Assembly: GCF_001590965.1 (NCBI RefSeq) | Contig: NZ_BCTW01000013.1 | Span: forward strand, 1-64,000 | Reading direction: 5' to 3' | Source of the DNA: Novosphingobium lentum NBRC 107847 | GTDB taxonomy: Bacteria > Pseudomonadota > Alphaproteobacteria > Sphingomonadales > Sphingomonadaceae | Length of the DNA stretch: 64,000 nucleotides | Shown: one piece after another, positions 38,074 through 45,910 of the stretch | Numbering within the stretch: the first letter of the stretch is position 1 | Layout: every line of letters starts with the position of its first letter | Notes under the pieces: generated by a model | Database searches by the model: none | The model's input: only the letters and a program-made list of their open reading frames with translations | Told to the model about the DNA's origin: nothing | Translations under genes and position numbers: made by a program

Positions 38074-38643
38074 TTACTGCAGGATCGTGGTCAGCGTGTA
38101 AGTGCCGCTGTACGCGCCCACAGCCTGGTTTCCCGCCACGGTCAGCGTCCCGCCAACGCTGAGCAGGTAGGTCATCGCGGTGCCGTTGTCGGCTTGCTGC
38201 TGCAGCGCGCCGGTCAGCAACGTCACCGGCATCGTGCTGGCGCCACTGCTGATGTTGAACGTCGTCGGCCCATAGATCGTGAAGGCGCGGTTCGACGGTG
38301 CCACGATCTGGAACGAACCCGGCAACGGTCCGGTGGTGCCTTGGCTGATCGCCTGGTTGCCGGTCACGCCGCCGGTGGTCGTGACGCCGCCCGTCGGGCT
38401 CAGCCGCAGCGTGCCGGACGTGGTCGGCCGGGCGATGCTGCCGAAGCGCATGTCGCCAAGGTTGGTCATGCTGACCGGCGCCACCACCTGGGCGATGGCC
38501 GAGCCCGAAACCTGGACCGCGTTGCCGCTCCCGGCCACGGCCGGAACTGCGGACAGGCCGAACGCCGCGACGGCCGCGATCGCAAGGATCGTCCGCCTGC
38601 GGCGCGTCGTCGTCTGGCGTGCAAGAGCCCCGGCACGCCTCAT
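38074..38643 (-). CDS. DUF4402-type secreted subunit 3
   Basis: 189 residues. An N-terminal Arg-rich stretch and signal peptide (about 15-37, ending AVAGS) precede a beta-rich domain: SAIAQVVAPVSMTNLGDMRF, a Gly/Thr-rich loop, and LSVGGTLTVAGNQAVGAYSG near the end. It is the most divergent of the three neighbouring copies. Its ATG overlaps the previous stop (ATGA), so the pair is translationally coupled. A pilin-like subunit role is inferred from the chaperone and usher genes downstream. Confidence 0.82.
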   Translation of the reverse strand: MRRAGALARQTTTRRRRTILAIAAVAAFGLSAVPAVAGSGNAVQVSGSAIAQVVAPVSMTNLGDMRFGSIARPTTSGTLRLSPTGGVTTTGGVTGNQAISQGTTGPLPGSFQIVAPSNRAFTIYGPTTFNISSGASTMPVTLLTGALQQQADNGTAMTYLLSVGGTLTVAGNQAVGAYSGTYTLTTILQ

Positions 38644-39143
38644 TGGTACGATACCGTCGCGGTGTAGGTGCCCGAATAGGTGCCCTCAGGCTGGTCGCTT
38701 CCGACCGTCAGCGTGCCACCGACGTTGAGCGTGTAGGCACCCGCGGCGAGCGAGGCGCTGGACGGCGCGGTTATGTCGAGCGCCATCGTCGAAGGCGTGG
38801 TGCCGCCGGTCGAGACGGTGTTGCCGCTCGACATGAAAATGTCGAATGCGCGCTCCGGGTCGCCGGTTACGGTGAACGCGTCAGCCGCATTGGTGTTGCC
38901 CGCCACGGTGGCGACATCGCCGGTGACCGACCCTGAGCCGTTGGGCGAAACAATCACGGTGCCCCCAGTGCCCGACGTGACGGTGCCGAGATTAAGCCCG
39001 GCGCCCGCGATGTGCGTGATGCTGATCGGCGCGACGACGGTCGCGTTGGCGCTGCCGCTGGCGGTGTCGGAATTGCCCGATGCCGCATGCGCCGCGTTGG
39101 CGCCGAACGGCGCGCCGAGCAGTAACGATAGCCAGATACGCAT
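38640..39143 (-). CDS. DUF4402-type secreted subunit 2
   Basis: 167 residues. Signal peptide MRIWLSLLLGAPFGANAAHA|A, then a beta-rich domain: ATVVAPISITHIAGAGLNLG, GSVTGDVATVAGNTNAADAF, YTLNVGGTLTVGSDQPEGTY and a C-terminal YTATVSYQ. It is clearly a paralogue of subunit 1 upstream, with most positions identical or similar. The ATG at 39143 is supported by GGAG eight bases upstream; the 16-codon longer frame lacks a signal peptide at its start. Confidence 0.85.
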   Translation of the reverse strand: MRIWLSLLLGAPFGANAAHAASGNSDTASGSANATVVAPISITHIAGAGLNLGTVTSGTGGTVIVSPNGSGSVTGDVATVAGNTNAADAFTVTGDPERAFDIFMSSGNTVSTGGTTPSTMALDITAPSSASLAAGAYTLNVGGTLTVGSDQPEGTYSGTYTATVSYQ

Positions 39144-39212
39144 GATGGCGACTCCAGTCGGCGCACGACCACCCGCCTGTGGTGCAGGCAAGCGGTCGCG
39201 CGTGCGACTGAA

Positions 39213-39716
39213 TTACTGGTACGTGACCGTGACGGTGTAGCTGCCCGAATAGCTGCCGGCAGCCTGTGCGGCACCAACCGTCAGCGTGCCGCCGACGTTG
39301 AGGGCGTATGTGCCCAGCAGCAGCGCGCCGGTGCTCGGAGCCGAAAGGCTGAACGCCATCGTCGAAGGCAGCGCGCCGCCGGTCGACACGGTGTTGCCGG
39401 TCGAGGTCGAGATGTTGAACGCGCGAATCAGGTCGCCGGTCACGGTGAAGGCATCGGCCGAATTGGAATTGCCGGCCACGGTGCCGACGTCGCCGGTAAC
39501 CGACCCGCCGCCTGCTTGCGATACGACCACGGTGCCGCCGGTTCCGGCGGTCACGGTGCCGAAGTTCAGCGATGCGCCCGCATTGTGCGTGATGCGGATG
39601 GGCGAGACGATGATGGCCGTCGCGCTACCCGTGGCATTGGCAGTGTTGCCCGATGCGGCATGGGCGGCAGTCGCGGAGAGAGCGACCATCGCAGCCGAAA
39701 TAATGATCTTCTTCAT
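39213..39716 (-). CDS. DUF4402-type secreted subunit 1
   Basis: 167 residues. Signal peptide MKKIIISAAMVALSATAAHA|A, then TAIIVSPIRITHNAGASLNF, GSVTGDVGTVAGNSNSADAF, YALNVGGTLTVGAAQAAGSY and a final YTVTVTYQ. The alternating-strand end resembles the donor or terminal strand of secreted fibre subunits. AAGGAT lies before the ATG at 39716. It leads the subunit-subunit-subunit-chaperone-usher run and has a long leader with a strong hairpin, so it is probably the most abundant product. Confidence 0.87.
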   Translation of the reverse strand: MKKIIISAAMVALSATAAHAASGNTANATGSATAIIVSPIRITHNAGASLNFGTVTAGTGGTVVVSQAGGGSVTGDVGTVAGNSNSADAFTVTGDLIRAFNISTSTGNTVSTGGALPSTMAFSLSAPSTGALLLGTYALNVGGTLTVGAAQAAGSYSGSYTVTVTYQ

Positions 39717-39745
39717 CAACACGTTATCCTTCGAATCAAGACCCC

Positions 39746-39765
39746 CCATGCGATGTTTCGCATGG
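39746..39765 (-). promoter_or_regulatory. Perfect 8-bp hairpin in the DUF4402 leader
   Basis: CCATGCGA and TCGCATGG flank a 4-base loop (TGTT on the plus strand). It lies about 30 bases upstream of the subunit 1 start, in the 5' leader of the transcript, where it could stabilise the message or affect its translation. Confidence 0.5.
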
Positions 39766-39968
39766 CCCCGACCTCACAAATGTTTGCGGGTCCTGAAGCG
39801 CAGATACGTGCGACTCCTTAAGAAATTCCTGACGCGGTTAAGCATTGCGCTTGACCAGATGCGGGCGGAACGGGCGCCCCGGTCGGGGTCGAATGCGAAG
39901 CCGCAATCGATTTGTTTGCAATATCCGTGGTTTATCCACACCATACGGCTTGACATCGGCGGCAAACC

Positions 39969-39993
39969 GTTAACGGCGAGCTTTGCCGTTAAC
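39969..39993. promoter_or_regulatory. Perfect inverted repeat GTTAACGGC-N7-GCCGTTAAC
   Basis: Two 9-base arms with a 7-base spacer, 75 bases beyond the end of the upstream DUF4402 gene. It may be a regulator site or that gene's terminator; no T-run follows, so I favour a binding site. TTAAC also resembles a CtrA half-site. Confidence 0.45.
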
Positions 39994-40068
39994 CGCGCAA
40001 AATCAATGGGTTTGTGACACGACGGTCGAACACGTCGCGCTGGATCGGCAACGCGCTGGCGGCGCGGT

Positions 40069-40641
40069 CTATTCGGACAGGACGCGCGCGCTGATCGAAA
40101 GCGGAAACGCCATCGTGGTCCCGTCGCCCTCGCCCGCGATCTCGATCCGTGCACCGAAGTCGATCGACTGGGTACAGGCGGTGCTGGCGCAACCGGTCAG
40201 GGTGATCTCGAATGGCTCGCCCGGCTGGACCGCACCGCGCCCGGTCACATCGAACGCCACGATGCGCGCCGTGGCCATTCGCGTCACCACTTGCGGCGCG
40301 GTGGTTACCACGATCTGTACGACCACCGATGCCGGCCCGGTCACCCCTGGGGCCCTGGCATGGCGCACCGTGAACCGCGCGGATTGCCAGTCGCGGCGCC
40401 CGATCGGGAACAGCCCGATGTCCGTGACCGATCCGGTTGGGTCGAGTGAACGGCTGCCGCTGCCCAGCACCGCGAACTGGCCGAAGCGCAACGACCGGTC
40501 GATTTCCACCGAAACCCCAGACTGGATTTGCGACGAGGCGGTGCCGGGCAGCAGCGCTGATGCCACGATAAGCGCCCGACATACGCCCTGGAGGGCGCGG
40601 ACGGCAGATGACCCGGCACAGGAAGTAAACATCATCTGCAT
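40069..40641 (-). CDS. DUF4402-like secreted protein beside tRNA-Arg
   Basis: 190 residues. Signal peptide core ALIVASALLPGTASSQ, then a beta-rich domain (VEIDRSLRFGQFAVLGSGSR, RFTVRHARAPGVTGP) with a Cys pair in LTGCASTACTQSIDFGA that could form a disulfide, and a final MAFPLSISARVL. It resembles the three DUF4402 subunits in size and layout but is more distant and has cysteines; it may be a tip or adaptor subunit (inference). It starts 25 bases after the tRNA. Three nearby ATGs (40641, 40635, 40632) are possible starts. Confidence 0.7.
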   Translation of the reverse strand: MQMMFTSCAGSSAVRALQGVCRALIVASALLPGTASSQIQSGVSVEIDRSLRFGQFAVLGSGSRSLDPTGSVTDIGLFPIGRRDWQSARFTVRHARAPGVTGPASVVVQIVVTTAPQVVTRMATARIVAFDVTGRGAVQPGEPFEITLTGCASTACTQSIDFGARIEIAGEGDGTTMAFPLSISARVLSE

Positions 40642-40665
40642 TGCCGCGTGGGGCCTTCGGAATCG

Positions 40666-40742
40666 TGGTGCGCCCGACGGGATTCGAACCCATGGCCCCC
40701 AGATTAGGAATCTGGTGCTCTATCCTGCTGAGCTACGGGCGC
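40666..40742 (-). tRNA. tRNA-Arg (anticodon CCT)
   Basis: The minus strand folds as a full cloverleaf: acceptor GCGCCCG pairs with CGGGCGC, the T arm carries GGTTCGAATCC and the anticodon arm is CCAGA-TTCCTAA-TCTGG. The anticodon CCT lies at 40706-40708 (plus-strand AGG). The 3' CCA is encoded (40666-40668). It reads rare AGG codons. Confidence 0.97.
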
Positions 40743-40825
40743 CCGCGGCTGCTTTAGGCAGGCAGAGGGGGATTGCGCAAGCGCGAGGGTGGCCAGCGCC
40801 CGTCGCCGGGCGTGCCACGGGGCGA

Positions 40826-41347
40826 TCAGTTGGTCTCGCCCGGCGGGGCCAGCGGGAACAGGATCGGCGCGATGTCGATGCCTTCCTCGAACAGCTCGAT
40901 GGCTTCGTCGGGCGTGGTCTGGCCGTGGATCGCCTCCACTTCGTTTTCACCGTAATGCATAGCGCGCGCCTTTTCGGCGAAGTTGTCCCCCACCCAGCGC
41001 GAAGACTTCAGCGCCTCGGCCTGCATCGCCGCCAATGCGCGGAACATGGCTTGCGCTTCGGGCGGCATCGCGCTGGCCAGGACCGGCTGCGATGCCGATG
41101 TCGATGCTGGCGCCGGCGCCGGTGCCGGTGCGGACTGTGCGTTGTCGCGATGCGGCGCGATCGCCGGCGACTGGTTGCCTTTGCGGGCCAGGTTGGGCGC
41201 CGTCACTGCCTTGACCACGTCCGCCGCGTCGCACACCGGGCACGTCACCAGCCCGCGCTCCTGCTGGCGCGCGAAATCGTCCGTCGAGCCGAACCAGCCC
41301 TCGAAGCGATGGCCGCCGCTGCGGCATTCGAGATCGAACACGATCAT
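40826..41347 (-). CDS. DUF1178 family protein
   Basis: 173 residues. The N-terminus MIVFDLECRSGGHRFEGWFG followed by CPVCDAADVVKAVTAPNLA is the DUF1178 hallmark and holds a possible zinc knuckle (C8 and the CPVC pair). An Ala/Pro linker leads to a C-terminal domain (RWVGDNFAEKARAMHYGE and GQTTPDEAIELFEEGIDIAP). The function is unknown. The start overlaps the nitrilase stop by ATGA. It precedes the tRNA on the same strand. Confidence 0.9.
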   Translation of the reverse strand: MIVFDLECRSGGHRFEGWFGSTDDFARQQERGLVTCPVCDAADVVKAVTAPNLARKGNQSPAIAPHRDNAQSAPAPAPAPASTSASQPVLASAMPPEAQAMFRALAAMQAEALKSSRWVGDNFAEKARAMHYGENEVEAIHGQTTPDEAIELFEEGIDIAPILFPLAPPGETN

Positions 41348-42189
41348 GTCTGTTGCGATCTAGGGATTTCCCGCTTGTTCGCAAGGCTTGGCAACTGCGC
41401 GCGCACTTGGGCCTGCCGTGCGGCATCGATCGTCGCGAAGCCCAAGCCGGGTTCGCTGCCCATGTCGAGCACCACTTCGCCCCACGGGTCGATCACCAGG
41501 CTGTGGCCGTACGTCTCGCGCCCGTCGGCATGGTGACCGGTCTGCGCGGCGGCGACCACCCAGGCGCTGGCTTCCACTGCGCGGGCGCGCTGCAGCAAGT
41601 GCCAGTGCGCCGTGCCGGTGGGCACGGTGAACGCAGCGGGGATTGCTATGACGTCGCAGCTTTGCCGTCCAAGTTCTTCGAACAAGGCGGGAAACCGGAT
41701 GTCGTAGCAGATCGTCAGCCCCAGCCGCCCCAGCGGGGTCTGCACGGTGACCACCGCCTCACCCGGCGCATACGCGCTGGATTCGCGCCAGGTTTCGCCG
41801 CTGGCGAGATCGACGTCGAACATGTGGATCTTGTCGTAGCGCGCCGCGATGGCGCCGGCCGGGTCGATCAGCAGCGACCGGTTGGCCCAGCGGCCGTCGT
41901 CGCGCCGGATCGCCAGCGACCCCAGCGCGACCCACATGCCCGCCGCCGCCGCCGCATCGCGCGCCTTCGCCAGCACGGGATTATCGGCCTCGGGCACGAC
42001 ATGCACTGCAGCGCGGCCGCGATTGCGGTCGATCAGCCCCGACATTTCCGGCGTGAACAGCATCGCCGCGCCCTCGCCCGCCGCGTTGCGGACCGCCTGT
42101 ACGATGGTCTGCGCGTTGGCGACAGGATCGATCCCGCTGGTCATCTGCAGGATCGCGATCCGTTGCGGATCGCCTGGGGTGGCGGTCAT
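41344..42189 (-). CDS. Carbon-nitrogen hydrolase (nitrilase superfamily, Nit-like amidase)
   Basis: About 281 residues. The catalytic triad regions are visible: Glu in LFTPEMSG, Lys in RYDKIHMFDVD, and Cys in GLTICYDIRFPALFEELGRQ. The match is to the Nit1/Nit2 branch, whose members act on deaminated glutathione or omega-amides in the cytoplasm. It follows glutaredoxin and precedes the DUF1178 gene, so a thiol-repair theme is possible. ATGs at 42195 and 42189 are alternatives; neither has a strong ribosome-binding site. Confidence 0.9.
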   Translation of the reverse strand: MTATPGDPQRIAILQMTSGIDPVANAQTIVQAVRNAAGEGAAMLFTPEMSGLIDRNRGRAAVHVVPEADNPVLAKARDAAAAAGMWVALGSLAIRRDDGRWANRSLLIDPAGAIAARYDKIHMFDVDLASGETWRESSAYAPGEAVVTVQTPLGRLGLTICYDIRFPALFEELGRQSCDVIAIPAAFTVPTGTAHWHLLQRARAVEASAWVVAAAQTGHHADGRETYGHSLVIDPWGEVVLDMGSEPGLGFATIDAARQAQVRAQLPSLANKREIPRSQQT

Positions 42190-42225
42190 GCCCATATCAC
42201 CAGCGGGGAGATCACAAGCTGGCAA

Positions 42226-42504
42226 TCACAGGCCGAGCAACGCGTCCAGCTTGCCCGCCCGGTCCAGCGCGGCAAGATCGTCCGATCCGCCGACATGCAG
42301 GCCGTCGATGAACACTTGCGGCACGGTGGTGCGGCCGGGCGCGCGATCAAGCATTTCGGCGCGCTTGGGCCCGCCCATGGTGATGTCGTATTCCTCGACC
42401 TCCACGCCCTTGCCGCCCAGCAGCGCCTTGGCGCGCATGCAATACGGGCAGCCCCACTTGGTATAGATTTCGACTTTCGCTCCGCTGGCGGGAAGATCGG
42501 CCAT
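42226..42504 (-). CDS. grxC: Glutaredoxin 3
   Basis: 92 residues. A thioredoxin-fold glutaredoxin with the dithiol active site CPYC (residues 19-22, KWGCPYCMRAK), the cis-proline TVPQVFIDG and the GG of HVGGSDD for glutathione binding. It reduces protein disulfides using glutathione. AGAGGA lies five bases before the ATG. The nitrilase and DUF1178 genes follow on the same strand, forming a likely three-gene unit. It is divergent from hsp20. Confidence 0.95.
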   Translation of the reverse strand: MADLPASGAKVEIYTKWGCPYCMRAKALLGGKGVEVEEYDITMGGPKRAEMLDRAPGRTTVPQVFIDGLHVGGSDDLAALDRAGKLDALLGL

Positions 42505-42545
42505 ATGGTTCCTCTTGCAACGACAATCGCCAAATGATCGGCGGG

Positions 42546-42569
42546 TCTTGAAAACGCCGAAGGCTATCA
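42546..42569 (+). promoter_or_regulatory. Possible sigma-32-type promoter of the small heat-shock gene
   Basis: TCTTGAAA (42546-42553) matches the heat-shock -35; CTATCA at 42564-42569 is the nearest -10-like sequence, but the spacing is shorter than ideal. Support comes mainly from the gene it precedes. Confidence 0.3.
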
Positions 42570-42571
42570 CA

Positions 42572-42686
42572 CATGACGTTTCGTGTCATGCGCCGCTCAG
42601 GGCGTGGCACATCGACACCGCCGGGGCGCCGTTGTTTCGGGCTTCGCGCGGGGAAATGCAAATTGCTCAAACACGAGGATATTGCC
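42572..42686 (+). promoter_or_regulatory. ROSE-like RNA thermometer in the hsp20 leader
   Basis: TTGCT (42663-42667) can pair with the ribosome-binding AGGA (42676-42679) across an 8-base loop with the central G bulged, the diagnostic U(U/C)GCU pairing of ROSE elements. A separate 5' hairpin (CATGACG / TGTCATG, 42572-42590) precedes it. ROSE elements are known on alphaproteobacterial small heat-shock genes, where heat melts the pairing and frees the ribosome-binding site. Confidence 0.7.
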
Positions 42687-43145
42687 ATGAACCGTTTTGA
42701 TTTCACCCCCTACCGCCGCACCACCGTGGGCTTCGACCGGCTGTTCGACCTGCTCGAGCGGCAGGCCCGCGCCAACGGCGGCGACAACTATCCGCCGTTC
42801 AACATCGAGCGTCGCGGTGAGGATTCGTACCGCATCACGCTGGCGGTCGCCGGCTTCAAGCAGGCCGATCTCGACATCACCGCGCAGCAGAACCTGCTGG
42901 TCGTCAAGGGCACGCGGGCCGAGCCCGACAGCAGCGAATTCCTGCACGTCGGCATCGCCAACCGCGGCTTCGAGCGCCGGTTCGAACTCGCCGATTTCGT
43001 GCGGGTCAATGCCGCCGACCTGGCCGACGGGCTGCTGACGATCGACCTCGTGCGCGAAGTGCCCGAGGCGATGAAGCCGAAGAAGGTGCTGATCGGCGGG
43101 CAGACCCCACTGCAGGTTGTCGAAGGCGACAGCGCAGCGGCCTGA
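42687..43145 (+). CDS. Small heat-shock protein (Hsp20/alpha-crystallin family)
   Basis: 152 residues. A short N-terminal region (FDFTPYRRTTVGFDRLFDLL) precedes the alpha-crystallin domain: PPFNIERRGEDSYRITLAVA, LVVKGTR, and GIANRGFERRFELADFVRV ending in GLLTIDL. The C-terminal tail lacks a clean IxI motif, though KKVLIGG is close. It prevents aggregation of unfolded proteins. GAGGA lies eight bases before the ATG and is predicted to be masked by the ROSE-like element. Confidence 0.95.
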   Translation: MNRFDFTPYRRTTVGFDRLFDLLERQARANGGDNYPPFNIERRGEDSYRITLAVAGFKQADLDITAQQNLLVVKGTRAEPDSSEFLHVGIANRGFERRFELADFVRVNAADLADGLLTIDLVREVPEAMKPKKVLIGGQTPLQVVEGDSAAA

Positions 43146-43177
43146 ACCGCCAGCGCGAATTGATTGCGCCAAAGTTC

Positions 43178-43205
43178 GAGGGCGGGCCCTTGCGGGCCCG
43201 CCCTC
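43178..43205. terminator. Bidirectional terminator between hsp20 and the Crp/Fnr gene
   Basis: A perfect 12-bp stem (GAGGGCGGGCCC / GGGCCCGCCCTC) with loop TTGC lies between convergent genes. The T-run is poor on both sides, so termination may need help or the hairpin may mainly protect 3' ends. Confidence 0.7.
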
Positions 43206-43290
43206 ACGCCGTTTCCGGCGTCTCGGTCAAGATACGTTCGTCCGGGTCGCAGAAGACGAACGCACCCTGTCCAAGCCGTGTACCGGCCCG

Positions 43291-43995
43291 TTACCAGGCT
43301 TCGGCAATGTCCATCAGCGCCTCGCGGTCGAGGATCGAGACGCGACCGCCCTTCAACCCGATGACGCCGGTTTCCGCCCAGGCGGACAGCTGCCGGTTGA
43401 TCTGTTCGCGCGACATGCCAGCAAAGTTGCCCAGTTCGCCCTGGCTCAGCGCGATCTTGAGCTGGCCCTGATCGTTGGCCACGCCTTGCGCGTTGTTTGA
43501 CGCCATCATCAGCCGCAACAGGAAGCGGGCGAGCCGTGGACCTGACGTATAGGCCCGATCGGCCTCGATCACCGCGTTGTTCTGCCGCAGGCGGCGCGCC
43601 ATCGCCTTGAGCACGCGCATCGCCAGCCCCTGATGGCGGTGGATGATGTCGGCAAACGACGTGCGCGACAGGCTCAACACCTCCACCGGATCGATGGCGT
43701 GGACGCTGGCGGTGCGTTCGCCGCCATCAAGAAACGCGATCTCGCCCAGCACCGAACCCGGCTCGGCATAGTCGAGGATGATTTCGCGACCGTTGGCGGC
43801 GATCATGCTGACCCGCGCCAGTCCCGACAGCACGATGAACAGAACATCGCCCTGTTCGCCTTGCGCCATCATTTCCTGGTCGCGCTTGAAGCTGCGCAAG
43901 TGTCCGCGCAGGATGATGTCGGAAAGTTCGTCGTGTTCGCAGTCCGCAAAGAGACTTTGCGAGGCCAGCGTCTCTGCAAGTTGCGAGGCGTGCAT
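43291..43995 (-). CDS. Crp/Fnr family transcription regulator
   Basis: 234 residues. An N-terminal cyclic-nucleotide-binding-like domain (RSFKRDQEMMAQGEQGDVLF; EPGSVLGEIAFLDGGERTAS) leads through a dimer helix to a winged helix-turn-helix (SQGELGNFAGMSREQINRQL) near residues 180-205. There is only one cysteine near the N-terminus, so it is not an oxygen-sensing FNR with a [4Fe-4S] cluster. The effector is unknown. The ATG at 43995 follows a CAGGGAGC sequence. No TTGAT-N4-ATCAA site is visible in its own promoter. Confidence 0.9.
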   Translation of the reverse strand: MHASQLAETLASQSLFADCEHDELSDIILRGHLRSFKRDQEMMAQGEQGDVLFIVLSGLARVSMIAANGREIILDYAEPGSVLGEIAFLDGGERTASVHAIDPVEVLSLSRTSFADIIHRHQGLAMRVLKAMARRLRQNNAVIEADRAYTSGPRLARFLLRLMMASNNAQGVANDQGQLKIALSQGELGNFAGMSREQINRQLSAWAETGVIGLKGGRVSILDREALMDIAEAW

Positions 43996-44158
43996 GGTAC
44001 CCGTGAGCTCCCTGTTGCAGCGTCCTTAACAAAAGACACAACAATGCCAAGTGATGCTTACCACAGGTGAAGCGTCACGGTCAGCAAGTAACAGGTTTAT
44101 CGCGGTATTTTTTTATCGCACTGCGGCACAAACGAACAATCGCCAGCGACATCCGAAA

Positions 44159-45793
44159 CTACATGAGGCGCGCCTGCTTGACCGCGGCGGCGATGAATCC
44201 GGCAAATAGCGGGTGCGGTTCGAACGGACGGCTCTTCAATTCGGGATGGAACTGGACGCCGATGAACCACGGATGGTCCGGCCGCTCGATGATTTCTGGC
44301 AGCAGCCCGTCGGGCGACATGCCGGAAAACACCAGGCCGCCTTTCTCCAGCGGATCGCGATAGGCGGCGTTGACTTCGTAGCGGTGGCGGTGCCGCTCGC
44401 TGATCGTGGTCGCGCCATAGATCGTCGAGACGTGGCTGTTGCCGTTCAGCAACGCGTCGTAGGCGCCCAGCCGCATGGTGCCGCCCAGATCGCCGTCTTC
44501 GGCGCGCTTTTCCAGGCCTTCTGCGGTCATCCATTCGGTGATGATGCCGACCACCGGTTCGATCGTGGGGCCGAATTCGGTCGAAGACGCATTGGCGATC
44601 CCGGCGGTGTTGCGCGCGCCCTCGATGCACGCCATCTGCATGCCGAGGCAGATGCCGAAGAACGGCACACCGCGTTCGCGCGCAAAGCGCACGCTGGCGA
44701 TCTTGCCTTCCGATCCGCGTTCGCCGAACCCGCCGGGCACGAGGATGCCGTGCATCGGTTCGAGATGCGCGGCGATCTCGTCGTCATCGTCCCGTTCGAA
44801 CAGTTCGGCGTCGATCCAGCGGATGTTGACCTTGACCCGGTTGGCCATGCCACCGTGAACCAGCGCCTCGTTCAACGACTTGTAGGCATCCTGCAGGCCG
44901 ACATACTTGCCGACCACGCCGATGGTGACTTCGCCTTCGGGATGCTGGTGGCGATCGACGATGTCGTCCCACCGCGCCAGATCGGGACTGGGCGCGGTCA
45001 TGCCGAAATGGCGCAGCACTTCGGCATCGAGCCCTTCGGCGTGGTACTGCAGCGGCACCGAATAGATGCTCTTGGCGTCGAGCGCGGGGATCACCGCTTC
45101 CTTGCGCACGTTGCAGAACAGCGCGATCTTGGCGCGGTCACTGTCGGGCAGCGGCTTTTCGCAGCGGCACAGCAGGATGTCGGGCTGGATGCCCAAGCCG
45201 GTCAGTTCGCGCACCGAGTGCTGGGTGGGCTTGGTCTTCAGCTCCCCCGCCGCCGCGATGTACGGCACCAGCGTGACGTGGACGAACGCCGTCGCTTCCC
45301 GGCCCAGTTCGTTGCGCAGCTGGCGGATCGCCTCGACGAACGGCAGGCCCTCGATGTCGCCCACGGTGCCGCCGATCTCGCACAGCACGAAATCGAGGTC
45401 GTCGGTCGCGTCCTGCGCGAACGCCTTGATCGCGTCGGTCACGTGCGGGATCACCTGCACCGTGGCGCCAAGATAGTCGCCGCGCCGTTCGCGGGTGATG
45501 ATGTCGCGATAGACCCGGCCCGAGGTGATGTTGTCAGACTGGCGCGCCGAAACCCCGGTGAACCGTTCGTAGTGGCCCAGATCGAGATCGGTCTCGGCGC
45601 CGTCGTCGGTCACATAGACCTCGCCGTGCTGGTACGGGCTCATCGTGCCCGGATCGACGTTGAGATACGGATCGAACTTGCGGATCCGCACGCGATAGCC
45701 GCGCGCCTGCAGCAAGGCCGCGAGGCTTGCCGCCATGAGACCTTTGCCGAGCGAGGAGACCACGCCGCCGGTGATGAAAATATACCGCGCCAT
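44159..45793 (-). CDS. pyrG: CTP synthase
   Basis: 544 residues, full family length. It aminates UTP to CTP using glutamine. The N-terminal synthase domain begins [17 protein letters not shown] with the ATP loop and has [15 protein letters not shown]. The C-terminal glutamine amidotransferase has the nucleophile in [11 protein letters not shown] and the His-Glu pair in [10 protein letters not shown]. It is followed by the Crp/Fnr gene after 163 bases, and secG lies upstream on the same strand. Confidence 0.98.
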   Translation of the reverse strand: MARYIFITGGVVSSLGKGLMAASLAALLQARGYRVRIRKFDPYLNVDPGTMSPYQHGEVYVTDDGAETDLDLGHYERFTGVSARQSDNITSGRVYRDIITRERRGDYLGATVQVIPHVTDAIKAFAQDATDDLDFVLCEIGGTVGDIEGLPFVEAIRQLRNELGREATAFVHVTLVPYIAAAGELKTKPTQHSVRELTGLGIQPDILLCRCEKPLPDSDRAKIALFCNVRKEAVIPALDAKSIYSVPLQYHAEGLDAEVLRHFGMTAPSPDLARWDDIVDRHQHPEGEVTIGVVGKYVGLQDAYKSLNEALVHGGMANRVKVNIRWIDAELFERDDDDEIAAHLEPMHGILVPGGFGERGSEGKIASVRFARERGVPFFGICLGMQMACIEGARNTAGIANASSTEFGPTIEPVVGIITEWMTAEGLEKRAEDGDLGGTMRLGAYDALLNGNSHVSTIYGATTISERHRHRYEVNAAYRDPLEKGGLVFSGMSPDGLLPEIIERPDHPWFIGVQFHPELKSRPFEPHPLFAGFIAAAVKQARLM

Positions 45794-45910
45794 GGGAGTT
45801 GCGCCTTATCGTGTGTTGTCGGGATTGGGCAAGCGATTGCCATGGAATTGTTACGGGCAATCCACAGCCGTGATGGTGGCAGGACGAAGCGGGCCGCGAT
45901 TGAACGCTGC

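Larger units (their letters stand above)
39717..40068. other. 352-bp leader/intergenic region upstream of the DUF4402 operon
   Basis: AT-richer than its surroundings. It contains a perfect hairpin near the operon start, a perfect 9-bp inverted repeat near its far end, and one short basic open frame on the minus strand (39774-39845, 23 codons). I see no confident -35/-10 pair. It must hold the operon promoter unless the run is cotranscribed from the gene at 40069-40641. Confidence 0.6.

Noticed and set aside
40666..40742. tRNA-Arg as a proven integration site
   Set aside because: No integrase, no att-like direct repeat and no mobile-element gene was found nearby; kept only as a low-level observation.
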